Below are positions 47,502 through 61,010 of a stretch of DNA of 64,000 nt, piece after piece. Below the pieces are notes generated by a model. It did no database searches and was not told the origin of the DNA. It worked only from the letters and a program-made list of their open reading frames with translations. The position numbers were made by a program, and so were the translations under genes. Every line of letters starts with the position of its first letter. The stretch's first letter is position 1. The stretch is from Vibrio coralliilyticus. GTDB lineage: Bacteria > Pseudomonadota > Gammaproteobacteria > Enterobacterales > Vibrionaceae. The DNA is taken from NCBI RefSeq assembly GCF_024449095.1, contig NZ_CP024627.1, forward strand, positions 1,054,001-1,118,000, written 5' to 3'.

Positions 47502-47537
47502 AACCCTCGGGAGACTACTCTTCCGAGGGTTTTTTAG
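47502..47537 (+). terminator. His operon attenuator
   Basis: Nine-base-pair stem AACCCTCGG/CCGAGGGTT with a 12-base loop followed by TTTTT, 75 bases after the leader peptide and 40 before hisG. The region between (CCCGGGGG and CTCCCGGAGG around 47449-47475) can form the competing hairpins. Confidence 0.88.
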
Positions 47538-47578
47538 TTTTAACGATTTAAGAATTAATTTGCACAGGGATAAAAGCA

Positions 47579-48475
47579 ATGCAAACACAACGCCTGAGAA
47601 TCGCAATCCAAAAGAAAGGTCGCCTCAGTAAAGAGAGCCAAGCTCTACTTAAAAAGTGTGGCGTTAAATTCAACGTTATGGGTGAGCGCCTTGTCGTTCA
47701 CTCTGAAAATATGCCAATTGATTTACTTTTGGTTCGTGACGACGATATTCCGGGTCTGATTATGGATGGTGTCGTTGACCTAGGCTTTATTGGTGAAAAT
47801 GAATTAGAAGAAGTTCGCCTCGACCGTAAAGCATTGGGCGAACCATCGGAATTTATCCAACTTCGTCGACTTGATTTCGGTGGCTGCCGTTTGTCTATCG
47901 CAATTGACAAAGACGAAGAGTACAACGGCCCTCAAGACCTTGCTGGTAAGCGCATCGCAACTACATACCCACAGTTGCTAAAAGCTTACATGGATGAAGC
48001 GGGTGTCCCATTCTCAACATGTATGCTGACAGGCTCAGTAGAAGTTGCCCCTCGCGCTGGTCTTGCAGATGCGATCGCTGACTTAGTGTCTACGGGGGCA
48101 ACACTGGAAGCGAACGGCCTCAAAGAAGCAGAAATCATCTTCAAGTCAAAAGCGACACTGATTCAACGCACCGGTGAATTCGATGCGGACAAGGTGGCGT
48201 TAATCGAGAAACTCCTGACTCGTATGCAAGGCGTACAGCAAGCGAAAGAATCTAAATACATCATGCTACATGCACCTGCTGAGAAGCTAGGCCAAATCAA
48301 GGCACTACTTCCGGGCGCTGAAGACCCTACTGTATTACCTCTGTCTGCCGACAAGCAAAAAGTTGCGGTTCATTTGGTCAGTACTGAAAACCTGTTCTGG
48401 GAAACCATGGAACAGCTGAAAGAGCTGGGCGCAAGCTCAATCCTAGTGCTACCAATTGACAAAATGATGGAGTAA
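47579..48475 (+). CDS. hisG: ATP phosphoribosyltransferase
   Basis: A 298-residue long-form HisG, first step of histidine synthesis and target of histidine feedback. [21 protein letters not shown] opens the chain, [12 protein letters not shown] and GCRLSIAID follow, and the PRPP motif region is [16 protein letters not shown] near 180. The C-terminal 80 residues ([17 protein letters not shown]) are the regulatory ACT-like domain of the long form, so no HisZ is needed. Starts 42 bases after the attenuator; hisD follows after 5 bases. Confidence 0.97.
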   Translation: MQTQRLRIAIQKKGRLSKESQALLKKCGVKFNVMGERLVVHSENMPIDLLLVRDDDIPGLIMDGVVDLGFIGENELEEVRLDRKALGEPSEFIQLRRLDFGGCRLSIAIDKDEEYNGPQDLAGKRIATTYPQLLKAYMDEAGVPFSTCMLTGSVEVAPRAGLADAIADLVSTGATLEANGLKEAEIIFKSKATLIQRTGEFDADKVALIEKLLTRMQGVQQAKESKYIMLHAPAEKLGQIKALLPGAEDPTVLPLSADKQKVAVHLVSTENLFWETMEQLKELGASSILVLPIDKMME

Positions 48476-48480
48476 CCGCA

Positions 48481-49773
48481 ATGAGAACCGTCGTATGGCA
48501 ATCGCTGAGTGAATCTCAGCAAGACTCGATTCTAGAACGTCCTGCAATTGCAGAGGGTGCAAACATCACTGCTGCGGTTTCTGACGTTATCGCGAAAGTT
48601 CGTAGTGAGGGCGATTCAGCCCTGCTTGAATTAACTGAGAAGTTTGATCGCGTGAAGCCGGAATCCATTCGTGTATCGGCTCAAGAGATTGAGGAAGCGT
48701 CAGCACGTCTTTCTGAAAAAATGAAGAACGCACTGGAGCAAGCTTATGCCAACATCTCTAAGTTTCACAAAGCGCAGAAGCCACAACCTATCAAAGTAGA
48801 AACTCAACCGGGTGTGCTTTGTGAACAGGTCACGCGTCCAATCCAAAAAGTGGGTTTGTACATTCCAGGTGGCAGCGCTCCATTACCATCGACGGTTTTG
48901 ATGCTTGGGGTTCCTGCAAAAATTGCAGGCTGTCGTAAAGTGGTGCTTTGTTCTCCACCGCCAATTGCTGACGAGATCCTTTATGTAGCAAAACTGTGTG
49001 GTATTGATGAAGTGTACAACGTCGGTGGTGGCCAAGCCGTTGCTGCGATGGCCTATGGTACAGAGACAGTATCCAAAGTCGATAAGATCTTTGGCCCGGG
49101 CAACGCCTATGTGACAGAAGCAAAACGTCAGGTAAGTAATGATTTTCGCGGCGCAGCGATTGACATGCCAGCGGGTCCTTCAGAAGTACTGGTTTTGGCC
49201 GATGAAACTGCGGACCCTGATTTTATTGCTGCCGACCTGCTAAGCCAAGCAGAGCACGGCCCTGACTCTCAAGTAGTGCTTGTGACGCCTTCACCTGTGA
49301 TTGCGGACCAAGTCACTGACGCAGTTCAGCGCCAACTCAAAGAGCTATCTCGTGCGGATATTGCTGAGAAGGCACTCGCTTCAAGTTTGGTTATCATCGC
49401 GGAGTCGTTGACTCAGGCGGTTTCAATCTCAAATTACTACGGCCCTGAGCACTTGATTGTTCAGACCAAGAACCCTCGCGAGCTTTTGCCTTTACTCGAT
49501 AATGCAGGTTCCATCTTCCTAGGGGATTGGTCACCAGAATCGGCGGGTGATTACGCATCGGGCACTAACCACGTTCTCCCTACTTACGGTTACACGCGTA
49601 CGTATTCGAGCTTAGGTTTAGCGGATTTCTCTAAGCGGATGACAGTTCAAGAGTTGTCTGCTGATGGTCTAAAAAACCTTGCTCCAACGGTGGTGACCAT
49701 GGCTGAAGCAGAAGGTTTGGATGCACACAAACGTGCCGTGACTATTCGTGTAGAAAAACTGGCAGTTAAGTAA
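48481..49773 (+). CDS. hisD: Histidinol dehydrogenase
   Basis: A 430-residue zinc-dependent NAD enzyme for the last two oxidations to L-histidine. [19 protein letters not shown] is the nucleotide-contact segment, [18 protein letters not shown] and [16 protein letters not shown] follow, [12 protein letters not shown] holds zinc ligands, and the catalytic His is in YYGPEHLIV. The C-terminal [15 protein letters not shown] block gives further zinc ligands. Confidence 0.98.
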   Translation: MRTVVWQSLSESQQDSILERPAIAEGANITAAVSDVIAKVRSEGDSALLELTEKFDRVKPESIRVSAQEIEEASARLSEKMKNALEQAYANISKFHKAQKPQPIKVETQPGVLCEQVTRPIQKVGLYIPGGSAPLPSTVLMLGVPAKIAGCRKVVLCSPPPIADEILYVAKLCGIDEVYNVGGGQAVAAMAYGTETVSKVDKIFGPGNAYVTEAKRQVSNDFRGAAIDMPAGPSEVLVLADETADPDFIAADLLSQAEHGPDSQVVLVTPSPVIADQVTDAVQRQLKELSRADIAEKALASSLVIIAESLTQAVSISNYYGPEHLIVQTKNPRELLPLLDNAGSIFLGDWSPESAGDYASGTNHVLPTYGYTRTYSSLGLADFSKRMTVQELSADGLKNLAPTVVTMAEAEGLDAHKRAVTIRVEKLAVK

Positions 49774-50826
<1,053 letters not shown>

Positions 50827-50895
50827 GTAGAGACAAAATTAATTGCTTTCGCTGACAAAGCGGAGGCGCCAAAGATTAGCAATAAGGAAGTTCGA

Positions 50896-51969
50896 GTGAG
50901 CAAACAACAAAAAATCCTTTTTATCGACCGTGATGGCACCTTAATTGTTGAGCCGCCGGTTGATTTTCAAGTTGATCGTTTAGATAAACTAAAACTAGAA
51001 CCATTTGTTATCCCAAGTCTGCTGTCGTTGCAGGATGCAGGATACCGTCTAGTGATGGTAACGAACCAAGACGGTTTAGGGACTGACAGCTACCCACAAG
51101 CAGATTTTGATGCACCGCACGATATGATGATGGAAATCTTCGAATCTCAAGGTGTGAAGTTCGATGACGTACTGATTTGCCCTCACTTTGAAGAAGATAA
51201 CTGCTCATGCCGTAAGCCTAAATTAGGCATGGTGAAAGAGTACCTTCAGGGTGGCAAAGTGGACTTCCAAAACTCTGTTGTGATTGGCGATCGTCAAACC
51301 GATCTTCAACTTGCAGAAAACATGGCAATTCGAGGTATTCAATACAACCCAGAAACCATGGGTTGGAAACAGATCCTGAAAGATCTGACGGTGAAGGCTC
51401 GCGTTGCTGAAGTGGTTCGAACTACGAAAGAAACTGATATTAAAGTCGCGGTAAATCTTGATGACCAAGGCGGTAATGACATTTCTACGGGCTTAGGCTT
51501 CTTCGATCACATGTTGGATCAAATCGCAACACACGGTGGATTTAAGATGGTGTGTAAAGTGGAGGGCGATCTACACATAGACGATCACCACTCAGTAGAA
51601 GATACCGCACTTGCGTTGGGCCAAGCGCTGAAAGAAGCGCTAGGTGATAAGCGTGGTATTGGCCGATTTGGCTTTAGCCTGCCAATGGATGAGTGTTTGG
51701 CACAATGTGCGCTAGACCTATCAGGGCGTCCTTACCTTAAGTTCGACGCGAAGTTTAGCCGTGAGCAAGTGGGTGACCTTTCAACCGAGATGGTGGTTCA
51801 CTTCTTCCGCTCTCTAACTGACACCCTAGCGTGTACGCTACACCTCTCTTCTGCGGGCAACAATGATCACCACATCATCGAGAGCCTATTTAAAGCGTTT
51901 GGTCGCACTCTGCGCCAAGCAATCAAAGTAGAAGGCACTGAGCTACCGAGTAGTAAAGGCGTGCTATAA
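50896..51969 (+). CDS. hisB: Bifunctional histidinol-phosphatase/imidazoleglycerol-phosphate dehydratase
   Basis: A 357-residue fusion as in E. coli. The N-terminal HAD phosphatase (about 1-165) shows FIDRDGTLI, the zinc cysteine set in [14 protein letters not shown] and [13 protein letters not shown]. The C-terminal dehydratase (about 168-357) has [31 protein letters not shown] and [15 protein letters not shown] with metal-binding His clusters. Start codon is GTG at 50896 after an AAGGAAG site. Confidence 0.97.
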   Translation: MSKQQKILFIDRDGTLIVEPPVDFQVDRLDKLKLEPFVIPSLLSLQDAGYRLVMVTNQDGLGTDSYPQADFDAPHDMMMEIFESQGVKFDDVLICPHFEEDNCSCRKPKLGMVKEYLQGGKVDFQNSVVIGDRQTDLQLAENMAIRGIQYNPETMGWKQILKDLTVKARVAEVVRTTKETDIKVAVNLDDQGGNDISTGLGFFDHMLDQIATHGGFKMVCKVEGDLHIDDHHSVEDTALALGQALKEALGDKRGIGRFGFSLPMDECLAQCALDLSGRPYLKFDAKFSREQVGDLSTEMVVHFFRSLTDTLACTLHLSSAGNNDHHIIESLFKAFGRTLRQAIKVEGTELPSSKGVL

Positions 51970-51995
51970 GGCTCACGTTAGCAAGGAGAAAAACA

Positions 51996-52610
51996 GTGAC
52001 AGAACAGAAAGTTGTCATCATCGATACTGGCTGCGCCAACGTCTCTTCGGTGAAGTTTGCTATTGAACGCCTAGGTTATGACGTAACGATTTCAAAAGAT
52101 CCACAAGTTGTATTGTCGGCAGATAAGCTATTTCTACCGGGCGTAGGAACCGCCAGTGAAGCGATGAAGAACCTAGAAGAGCGCGATCTTATCAGCTTGG
52201 TAAAACAGGTAGAAAAGCCACTACTAGGTATCTGTTTAGGCATGCAACTGTTAGGTAAAGTGTCTCAAGAGAAAGGACAGAAAGCTGATGAATTGGTTGA
52301 GTGTCTTGGACTTTGTGATGGCGAAGTGAAGCTACTACAAACTGGCGACTTGCCGCTGCCGCATATGGGCTGGAACACAGTCTCTGCGAAAACAGGCAAC
52401 CCGCTGTTCAAAGGCATTGAAGAAGGTGAGTACTTCTACTTTGTACACAGCTTTGCCATGCCAGTAGGGGACTACACCATTGCAGAATGTGAATACGGAA
52501 ATCCGTTCACGGCAGCGGTGCAAAGCGGTAATTACTACGGCGTGCAATTCCACCCTGAGCGTTCTTCAAAAGCGGGCGCAAAGCTTATTCAAAACTTCTT
52601 AGAATTATAA
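51996..52610 (+). CDS. hisH: Imidazole glycerol phosphate synthase, glutamine amidotransferase subunit
   Basis: A 204-residue class I glutaminase. The catalytic Cys is in [12 protein letters not shown] near residue 80; His and Glu are in [10 protein letters not shown] near the C terminus. It supplies ammonia to HisF. GTG start at 51996 after an AAGGAG site. Confidence 0.97.
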   Translation: MTEQKVVIIDTGCANVSSVKFAIERLGYDVTISKDPQVVLSADKLFLPGVGTASEAMKNLEERDLISLVKQVEKPLLGICLGMQLLGKVSQEKGQKADELVECLGLCDGEVKLLQTGDLPLPHMGWNTVSAKTGNPLFKGIEEGEYFYFVHSFAMPVGDYTIAECEYGNPFTAAVQSGNYYGVQFHPERSSKAGAKLIQNFLEL

Positions 52611-54111
<1,501 letters not shown>

Positions 54112-54115
<4 letters not shown>

Positions 54116-54747
54116 GTGTGAAAGCCGCCGAAGTCAGTTCGCTAGCTGAGCGAATCAACTGGGAAAAGGTGGATGGTCTGGTACCTGCCATCGTACAAGA
54201 TTTCCAATCAAGCCAAGTGCTGATGATGGGTTACATGAACCAAGATGCGTTGGCAAAAACGGGTGAAACGGGTCAAGTGACGTTTTTCTCTCGTACCAAA
54301 CAGCGTCTTTGGACCAAAGGTGAGACCTCTGGCAATGTATTGCAATTGGTGAACATTCAGCTCGATTGTGACAACGATACGCTACTGGTGAAAGTGAATC
54401 CCATTGGTCCTACGTGCCACTTGGGTAACACAACTTGCTGGGATGTCGATCCACAAGAGGAGTCACAAATGGTGTGGCTTCATCAACTTGAGCAGCTATT
54501 GGCTGCCCGCAAGAGTGCCGACCCAGATTCCTCTTATACTGCCAGTCTTTATGCCCGTGGCACCAAGCGTATTTCGCAGAAAGTGGGCGAAGAAGGCGTT
54601 GAAGTCGCGCTTGCGGCGACGTCGGGTGACAAGGCGGAGTTAGTGTGTGAATCAGCAGACTTGATTTATCACTTGCTGGTATTGCTGCAAGACCAAGGCT
54701 TATCGATGAATGACGTAGTGAACAAACTTAAAGAGCGTCATAAATAG
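54112..54747 (+). CDS. hisI: Bifunctional phosphoribosyl-AMP cyclohydrolase/phosphoribosyl-ATP diphosphatase
   Basis: A 211-residue HisIE fusion. The cyclohydrolase half (about 1-118) has [38 protein letters not shown] and [12 protein letters not shown] with its zinc cysteine. The diphosphatase half (about 120-211) has [27 protein letters not shown]. Last gene of the operon, followed by a terminator. Confidence 0.97.
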
Positions 54748-54810
54748 CTTTTTGGCTTTCGAGCAAAACCTAATCTTATAAGTATACTCATCTCAACATC
54801 TCCCCTGACT

Positions 54811-54838
54811 AAACCGTAAGTACGCCTTACGGTTTTTT
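54811..54838 (+). terminator. Terminator of the his operon
   Basis: Ten-base-pair stem AAACCGTAAG/CTTACGGTTT with a five-base loop, followed by a T-tract. Confidence 0.88.
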
Positions 54839-54986
54839 TGTTGTAAATATCATCTTTATCGATCGTTTCTTTCGTTATCGCGTATATAAACTACTCTTCT
54901 TAAAAGGGCTTTTATGTTGCTACTTTTGTTGGTAAGAAGTTGTAGCGTAAGACGAAATGAGGTTGTTGAGTTATGAGGAGGTCGGA

Positions 54987-56198
54987 GTGAAGGTGGCTCA
55001 CGGCAAAAAAATAACGCTTATTGCAGATGATCAAAAAGTAGTGAGGCACACCCTGAAGCTCTGCTTACAAAATCTCGATTATCAGGATGTGCTAGAAGCA
55101 TGTGATGGAAAAGAAGCCAAGCAACTCGCAGTCGAGCACGATATTGATATCATCTTTTGTGACTTAAATATGCCAGTTGAAGATGGCTTTGAGGTGTTGC
55201 GATACTTAGGCGAAATCCATTTCAGTGGCAGTGTGATTTTAATCAGTGGCGAGGAAGAAGAAGTGTTATCTTCATCTTCGAACCTAGCCCGTCTTTACAA
55301 GCTCGACATTTTAGGTAGTTTGAAGAAACCCATCTCTTTTACTACGGTGAAAGATTTGATGTCACAGGTCGAAAAGTCAACAATATCAAGAATCAACAAT
55401 CGTCCTCCCCCGGTTTTGAGTGCGGCATCGGTTCAACACTTTATTGATACGGGTTGCGTGAGGGCATTCTTTCAACCCCAGATAGAGTTGGAAACGGGTC
55501 GGGTCTGTGGCTTAGAAGTTTTGGCTCGTGTTGTGGATGAAGATGATAATATTATCCCTCCTGACAGTTTTATTCCCGTAGCAGAAAAGAATTTAGACCT
55601 CATTTTATCACTCACCAAAACCATTATTCGAGCAGCCTTTTCTGATATAGCCAAACATTTCCAATCTCTTCAAGACATTACATTTTCCCTCAATATATCG
55701 GCAAAAGTTTTGGAAGACCAAGGTTTTACTAGCTGGCTGGACCAGGTTGCAAATGAATATCAAATTCCGCAAGAAAGCATTTTATGTGAGTTAACCGAAA
55801 CAGCGCTGACTCATGATCAGGCGGCTATTAACACGCAATTGCTTCGGCTAAGGCTACTTAAGTTTAATCTTTCAATCGATGACTTTGGTACAGGCTATTC
55901 TTCTATTGCTCAGCTTCACTCTATACCTTTCAATGAACTTAAAGTAGACAAGCGCTTTGTGCTCGACTGCTTAACAAACACCAAGTCTCAAGCAATCTTG
56001 GAGCAAAGTGTTCGGATGGGTAAAGCAATGGGTATGAGTGTTGTAGCCGAAGGGGTCGAAAATCGTGAAGTTGAAGAATTTTTAGTGTCTATCGGTTGCA
56101 ATATTGCCCAAGGCTACTTGTATTCTAAGCCGGACGAACTGAGCTACATCCTTGCTTATATGAAGCGCTCAAATAGCATTTATGAGGATCGCTCATGA
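54987..56198 (+). CDS. Response regulator with EAL domain (c-di-GMP phosphodiesterase)
   Basis: A 403-residue REC-EAL protein. The receiver (about 8-125) has the acidic pair in LIADDQK, phosphoacceptor D59 in FCDLNMPVEDG and K114 in LKKPI. The EAL domain (about 145-395) keeps the catalytic set: E177 in GLEVLAR (written E-V-L), N236 in SLNISA, E271 in ELTETA, D298-D299 in IDDFGTGYSS, K319 in ELKVDK, E355 in VAEGVE and Q375 in IAQGYLYSKP, so it should hydrolyse c-di-GMP. I choose GTG 54987, five bases after GAGGAGG; an ATG at 54957 has no site. The stop overlaps the kinase ATG (ATGA), so this regulator is probably its output. Confidence 0.92.
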   Translation: MKVAHGKKITLIADDQKVVRHTLKLCLQNLDYQDVLEACDGKEAKQLAVEHDIDIIFCDLNMPVEDGFEVLRYLGEIHFSGSVILISGEEEEVLSSSSNLARLYKLDILGSLKKPISFTTVKDLMSQVEKSTISRINNRPPPVLSAASVQHFIDTGCVRAFFQPQIELETGRVCGLEVLARVVDEDDNIIPPDSFIPVAEKNLDLILSLTKTIIRAAFSDIAKHFQSLQDITFSLNISAKVLEDQGFTSWLDQVANEYQIPQESILCELTETALTHDQAAINTQLLRLRLLKFNLSIDDFGTGYSSIAQLHSIPFNELKVDKRFVLDCLTNTKSQAILEQSVRMGKAMGMSVVAEGVENREVEEFLVSIGCNIAQGYLYSKPDELSYILAYMKRSNSIYEDRS

Positions 56199-59100
56199 AG
56201 TTTTCTACCAAACTACCGTTACTGTTTTTTGTTTTTGGAGTGTTGATGTTGGGAGCGGTGACTCTGACATCTTGGAAAGGTAAAGACATTCTACAAGAGA
56301 CGACGTTCACGAATATTGAAAGGGAAGCGGCGCTGCTTATCCGCCTTATTGAGCGTAACTTATTTGAGCGCTACCACGATGCTCAAGCGTTTCCTATGTC
56401 GTTAGGTGTGGTAGATAAAGAGCAGTTAGACTACGTGGCAACCAGTTCTTTGATGGCTGAAAACCTTAATAATTTTGTACAAAATTATAAAGTTTATAGG
56501 CGGATACTTATTTTCGATTACGAAGGTAATATTCTTGCTAGTAATACAGAGAATGAATTTGGAAAAACGTTACCTAATCTCACACGTACCGCACGAGAGG
56601 TAAGAGAGACCCAGTGGTTTTCGGAAGCCATTTCTGGAATCACATTAGCCCCAGACAGCCCAAGAAGTAGTTATGTTTTTGGGCCTGAACGATATTTGAT
56701 CGATGACAACCCTAATTCTTACGATATGGTTTTTGCCACGCTAATTTTAGACCGAGCTGGAGAGCCGGCGGGCCTTTGGGTAAATGTGGTTGATTTTAAA
56801 GCTGTAGAGGCCATTGTCTCTGATACATACGACCTGTTATCGAAACGTGGTTTCTTAAGTTCTGAGTTAACGATACTTGATAACAAGGGCCGGATAATTG
56901 TTGACTACGATCCGGTAGGACAAAGTGAAGCTGTCTATGAAAGGGATTTCGACGTTCTGAGCCAGTTAAACTTAGCAACCAATGGTGTTGAGGGGGCAAG
57001 ACTGGCGGTGTCAGGGCTGAGTGGCTCAAATGTGTCTACCCATTTTCGGAAACAAGTCGATCAGGTGACAGGATACGCCTACACCAATGGCGCTTATGAC
57101 TACCCAGGTTTAGGTTGGTCCGCGTTAATACGTGTTGAAGTCAGCGAGGCATTCGCGGATTCGGAAAGTCTATACAAAAGCTCTTTTGCGCTGGCGGGCT
57201 TATTATTGACGCTCATCATCTTAGTGGCGTTTTATCTTGGGAAAAGAATCGCCAGACCGCTGAATGAATTATCTAAAGCAATCAACAGCTTAGCACATGG
57301 AGAGAAGGATGTGACTTTACCGGAAATATCCGGAAAAGATGAAATTGCTAAAATGGTTTCTGAGTTGAAAAACCTCAAAGAAATCGTTGTGGAGCGAGCT
57401 AAGCTAACCAAAGAAACGGATGAGCAGCGTTTTCAATTAGAAATCCAAAGCCGCGCAATCGATTCGACAGCAACGGGTATTACGGTTGCAGATGTACGGT
57501 TGCCTGACTCACCAATCATATTTACTAATAAAGCGTTTGAAGATCTTACTGGGTATACACGAGATGAAGTCATCGGTCGCAATTGCCGATTCCTGCAAGG
57601 TAATGATACCGAGCAACCTGATATTGAGAAACTCAGGTATGCAATAGCCAATAAAGTATCTTGTTCGGTAGTGCTAAAGAACTACAAAAAAGACGGTACC
57701 TTGTTCTATAACAATTTACGTATCGACCCTGTATTTAATGATGATGGCGAACTCACTCATTACATTGGTGTTCAGACGGATATTACTGAAATTAAGAGGA
57801 TTGAGGATCAAGCGAAAATTAAGCTTGAGGATGAAGTTGCCCGAAGAACCCAGCAAGCTCGTGATTCTGAAAGTCGCCTACGTACGGTTTTTGATACTGC
57901 GCTCGATGGTACGGTGGTGATTGATAATAAAGGCATTATCGTTGATGTTAACCGCTCGCTTGAAATGATTTTTGGTCGAATAAGAGAGGAGCTGGTTGGG
58001 GAAAATGTCAGCATTCTTATGCCTCCACACTATGCTGATGTTCATGACGGTTTCATTTCTAAGTACTTGTTAACTGGAAATAAAAAACTCATCGGGACAC
58101 CACGCCAAGTAGAAGGGTTACATAAATCTGGTCGTGTATTTCCTATCGAGGTTTCTGTTGGGGAAACTTGGTTGGGAGATGCTCAGGTTTTTGTTGGCGT
58201 AGTCAAAGACATTACATCACAAGAAGAAACCAAACAGCGAGAGAAGAGACTACAGTCGGAATTACGCGAGCGGGAACTGGTCTACCGCGCCGCATTCAAT
58301 CAGGCGGCAGTAGGTATTTGCCGAGTGGATCTTGATGGCAACTTTATCGAAGTAAACGACAAAATGTGTGAGATCTTCGGTTACAGTGAACCTGAGCTAT
58401 TAGAGCTGAGCTATCTCGATGTGACTCATCCTGAATACCGCGAAAAGAGCCAACGTTTGGTAGGGCAACTGACCGAAAGCGATAAGCGATCGTTCACTAT
58501 CGATAAGCTCTACTTAAGTAAATCGGGGTCAGAGTTCTGGGCGACTATTTCAGTGTCCATCGTTTGCGAGGACGACACAGTACCCAAATATTTTGTGGCT
58601 GTTGTTGAAGATATCTCTAATCGAAAACGGATTGAAAAAGAGCTTCGCTCTGCAAAAGCTGTTCGAGACGAGTTATTACGAGGAATGCGTTTAGCCTCTG
58701 ACGCTGGTGGTATCTGTAACTGGTCGCTAGACATTCAGTCACAGGCACTACGCTGGGATGAAGGCATGTATCGCCTATATGGTATTGAACCCAATAAGCC
58801 AGTGTCCTATCCCGATTGGGAACAAAGCATACACCCTGATGACCGTGAAAGTGCAGTAACAAGCTTTAATCGCGCGGTTGAAGACGGTGATGTATACAAC
58901 GCAGAGTTTCGAATCATTAACCAGGCTACAGGCACAATGCATTGGGTGAAGGCCGCTGGGGATGTAGTTGTTGATAAAGACTCTAATTTACGTCATGTCT
59001 TTGGTATTAACCTCGATATCACAGAAGAAAGAGATATTCAGGCCGCTCTCGAGAAAGAGAGTATTGCCGCAAAACAAGCGAATGAAGCCAAATCTCGCTT

Positions 59101-60991
59101 CCTCGCCACGATGAGCCATGAAATACGTACACCGATGAATGGTGTTATAGGCATGGTAGACCTTCTGAAAGAAACTGCTCTCGACTACGATCAAGGGAGA
59201 ATGGTGAGCACCATTCGTGATTCGTCCTTCTCCTTACTGGAAATCATTAACGACATTCTCGATTTCTCGAAAATCGAATCGGGGCAGATGGAGTTAGATC
59301 CGACGGAAACTAACCCTCTTTATCTGATAGAAAAAACACTGGAGGCGCTGTGGTTAAGCGCTAATCAGAAAGGCGTTGATGTGTTTATGACATACGAGAG
59401 CCAAATTCCAGAATTTATACTTATAGATCCAGTTAGAACTCGCCAAATTATCCTTAATCTGCTTGGCAATGCCGTCAAGTTTAGTCAGTGCAAAGATAAA
59501 TCGGGCTTAGTCAAAGTGGCGACGAGCTATGATAATACACAGCAGCTTCTCTCGATCTCGGTAGAAGATAATGGCGTGGGTATGACAGAAGAGCAGCAAT
59601 TGAAGCTGTTTAAGCCATTTACACAAGCTGACAGCTCAACCACAAGAAAGTTTGGTGGTACAGGGCTTGGTCTTAGCATTACTAAATCCTTCATTGATCT
59701 AATGGGGGGGAATATTGATGTCGAAAGCCGTATTGGTGAAGGAAGCAAATTTTCGTTTACGATTCCTGCCGCGCCATGCCGTACCCACTCAGTATTTGGT
59801 CGTTTTGATTTCTCTACGATAACGTTGGTTTTAGACATTGAAAATGCCAACCTCAAGCATATATGTGCTGAAATTCTAAGTAGCTTCGAGACACGAGATA
59901 TTATTGTTGATGTTCAGTCATCGTTTACTTGGGAAGAGCATAAAGCGGTCTATTTGACCGACGATGATATCGCCAATGTGGCTCAAGGGCGTTCGCTGAT
60001 ACTCAGTGATAATCCGGCAGCAAAAGGGGGGTACATAGCGCCGGATAAGTATGGTGTTGGTACACACCCACTCAAGCCCAGTGAGCTAGTGATCGGTCTA
60101 GCTATCTTGACCGGTCAAGAAAGCCCAGATTTTGATTGGAGCGAAGCGATTACAGCTGAGAGCACCGATAACAGCGAAATTGATTGGGTGAATAATCAAG
60201 ATATCACAATCCTATGCGCAGAGGATCAACCAACCAATCAGATGGTATTGGCTCAGCAGCTTACTAAGTTAGGTTATCGCTTTGATATGGTGGACAACGG
60301 GCGTGAGGCGCTTGAAAAATGGCAATCAAATGACTATGCGCTAGTGTTAACAGATTGCCATATGCCGGAAATGGATGGCTTTGAACTGACTTCAGAAATT
60401 CGCCGTATTGAGTCGGAAATGGTCAGTGAAAGGACTCTGATCATTGCCATTACTGCCAATGCGTTGGTCGGTGAAGCGGAACATTGTTTAGAAGCGGGAA
60501 TGGATGACTATATTCCCAAGCCTGTTGAGCTTTCTACCCTAAGGAAAGTATTAGCACTTCGTTTACGTGGCAAATCACTACGCAAGCCGAAAGGTGACAG
60601 TGAGAACCAACTTGCTGAACCAGTCAAAACTCTTGATTTACCTGAAAATGACTCGAAGCCATTGATCGACTTAAATCACCTTAGTGAAGTGATCGGTAGC
60701 CGAGATGAAGAAATGACTCGAGCTGTTTTATCGATGTTTTGGGAAAGTGTGTCGCAGGATATCGAGAAAATGCAAGTAGCCTGCCAAGAGAACGACTTAT
60801 CACAAGTTAAAAGTTTGTCTCATGGTGCGAAGGGGGCAGCAGCTTCCAGTGGGGCTTTATTACTGAGTGAGATCTTTCGTTCGATAGAAAAAAACAGCCA
60901 TGATATTGAACACGTCGAGCAAGCGATAAAAGAAGTGGTCAATATGATGAAGAAAATACAGCAGCAGTTAGAGCGAGATAAAATCATCTAG
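56195..60991 (+). CDS. Hybrid histidine kinase with dCache, LOV, PAS, REC and HPt domains
   Basis: A 1598-residue membrane kinase. Order: membrane segment 7-27; periplasmic dCache-like sensor 30-327; membrane segment 330-349; HAMP 350-402; LOV-type PAS at about 415-535 with GRNCRFLQG (flavin Cys464) and the FMN contacts N496 in KNYKKDG, N506/N507 in FYNNL and Q527 in IGVQTDIT; PAS at about 558-675, 692-810 and 830-948; phosphorylation His975 in MSHEIRTPMNG; ATPase N-box LLGNAVKFS, G1 EDNGVGM, G2 GGTGLGLSI; receiver about 1335-1455 with D1387 and K1442; HPt with H1543 in HGAKG. A complete phosphorelay in one chain, coupled to the REC-EAL gene before it. Blue-light sensing is predicted from the LOV motif, not shown. 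Confidence 0.93.
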   Translation: MKFSTKLPLLFFVFGVLMLGAVTLTSWKGKDILQETTFTNIEREAALLIRLIERNLFERYHDAQAFPMSLGVVDKEQLDYVATSSLMAENLNNFVQNYKVYRRILIFDYEGNILASNTENEFGKTLPNLTRTAREVRETQWFSEAISGITLAPDSPRSSYVFGPERYLIDDNPNSYDMVFATLILDRAGEPAGLWVNVVDFKAVEAIVSDTYDLLSKRGFLSSELTILDNKGRIIVDYDPVGQSEAVYERDFDVLSQLNLATNGVEGARLAVSGLSGSNVSTHFRKQVDQVTGYAYTNGAYDYPGLGWSALIRVEVSEAFADSESLYKSSFALAGLLLTLIILVAFYLGKRIARPLNELSKAINSLAHGEKDVTLPEISGKDEIAKMVSELKNLKEIVVERAKLTKETDEQRFQLEIQSRAIDSTATGITVADVRLPDSPIIFTNKAFEDLTGYTRDEVIGRNCRFLQGNDTEQPDIEKLRYAIANKVSCSVVLKNYKKDGTLFYNNLRIDPVFNDDGELTHYIGVQTDITEIKRIEDQAKIKLEDEVARRTQQARDSESRLRTVFDTALDGTVVIDNKGIIVDVNRSLEMIFGRIREELVGENVSILMPPHYADVHDGFISKYLLTGNKKLIGTPRQVEGLHKSGRVFPIEVSVGETWLGDAQVFVGVVKDITSQEETKQREKRLQSELRERELVYRAAFNQAAVGICRVDLDGNFIEVNDKMCEIFGYSEPELLELSYLDVTHPEYREKSQRLVGQLTESDKRSFTIDKLYLSKSGSEFWATISVSIVCEDDTVPKYFVAVVEDISNRKRIEKELRSAKAVRDELLRGMRLASDAGGICNWSLDIQSQALRWDEGMYRLYGIEPNKPVSYPDWEQSIHPDDRESAVTSFNRAVEDGDVYNAEFRIINQATGTMHWVKAAGDVVVDKDSNLRHVFGINLDITEERDIQAALEKESIAAKQANEAKSRFLATMSHEIRTPMNGVIGMVDLLKETALDYDQGRMVSTIRDSSFSLLEIINDILDFSKIESGQMELDPTETNPLYLIEKTLEALWLSANQKGVDVFMTYESQIPEFILIDPVRTRQIILNLLGNAVKFSQCKDKSGLVKVATSYDNTQQLLSISVEDNGVGMTEEQQLKLFKPFTQADSSTTRKFGGTGLGLSITKSFIDLMGGNIDVESRIGEGSKFSFTIPAAPCRTHSVFGRFDFSTITLVLDIENANLKHICAEILSSFETRDIIVDVQSSFTWEEHKAVYLTDDDIANVAQGRSLILSDNPAAKGGYIAPDKYGVGTHPLKPSELVIGLAILTGQESPDFDWSEAITAESTDNSEIDWVNNQDITILCAEDQPTNQMVLAQQLTKLGYRFDMVDNGREALEKWQSNDYALVLTDCHMPEMDGFELTSEIRRIESEMVSERTLIIAITANALVGEAEHCLEAGMDDYIPKPVELSTLRKVLALRLRGKSLRKPKGDSENQLAEPVKTLDLPENDSKPLIDLNHLSEVIGSRDEEMTRAVLSMFWESVSQDIEKMQVACQENDLSQVKSLSHGAKGAAASSGALLLSEIFRSIEKNSHDIEHVEQAIKEVVNMMKKIQQQLERDKII

Positions 60992-61010
60992 CCGATGGCA
61001 AGGAGGTACT

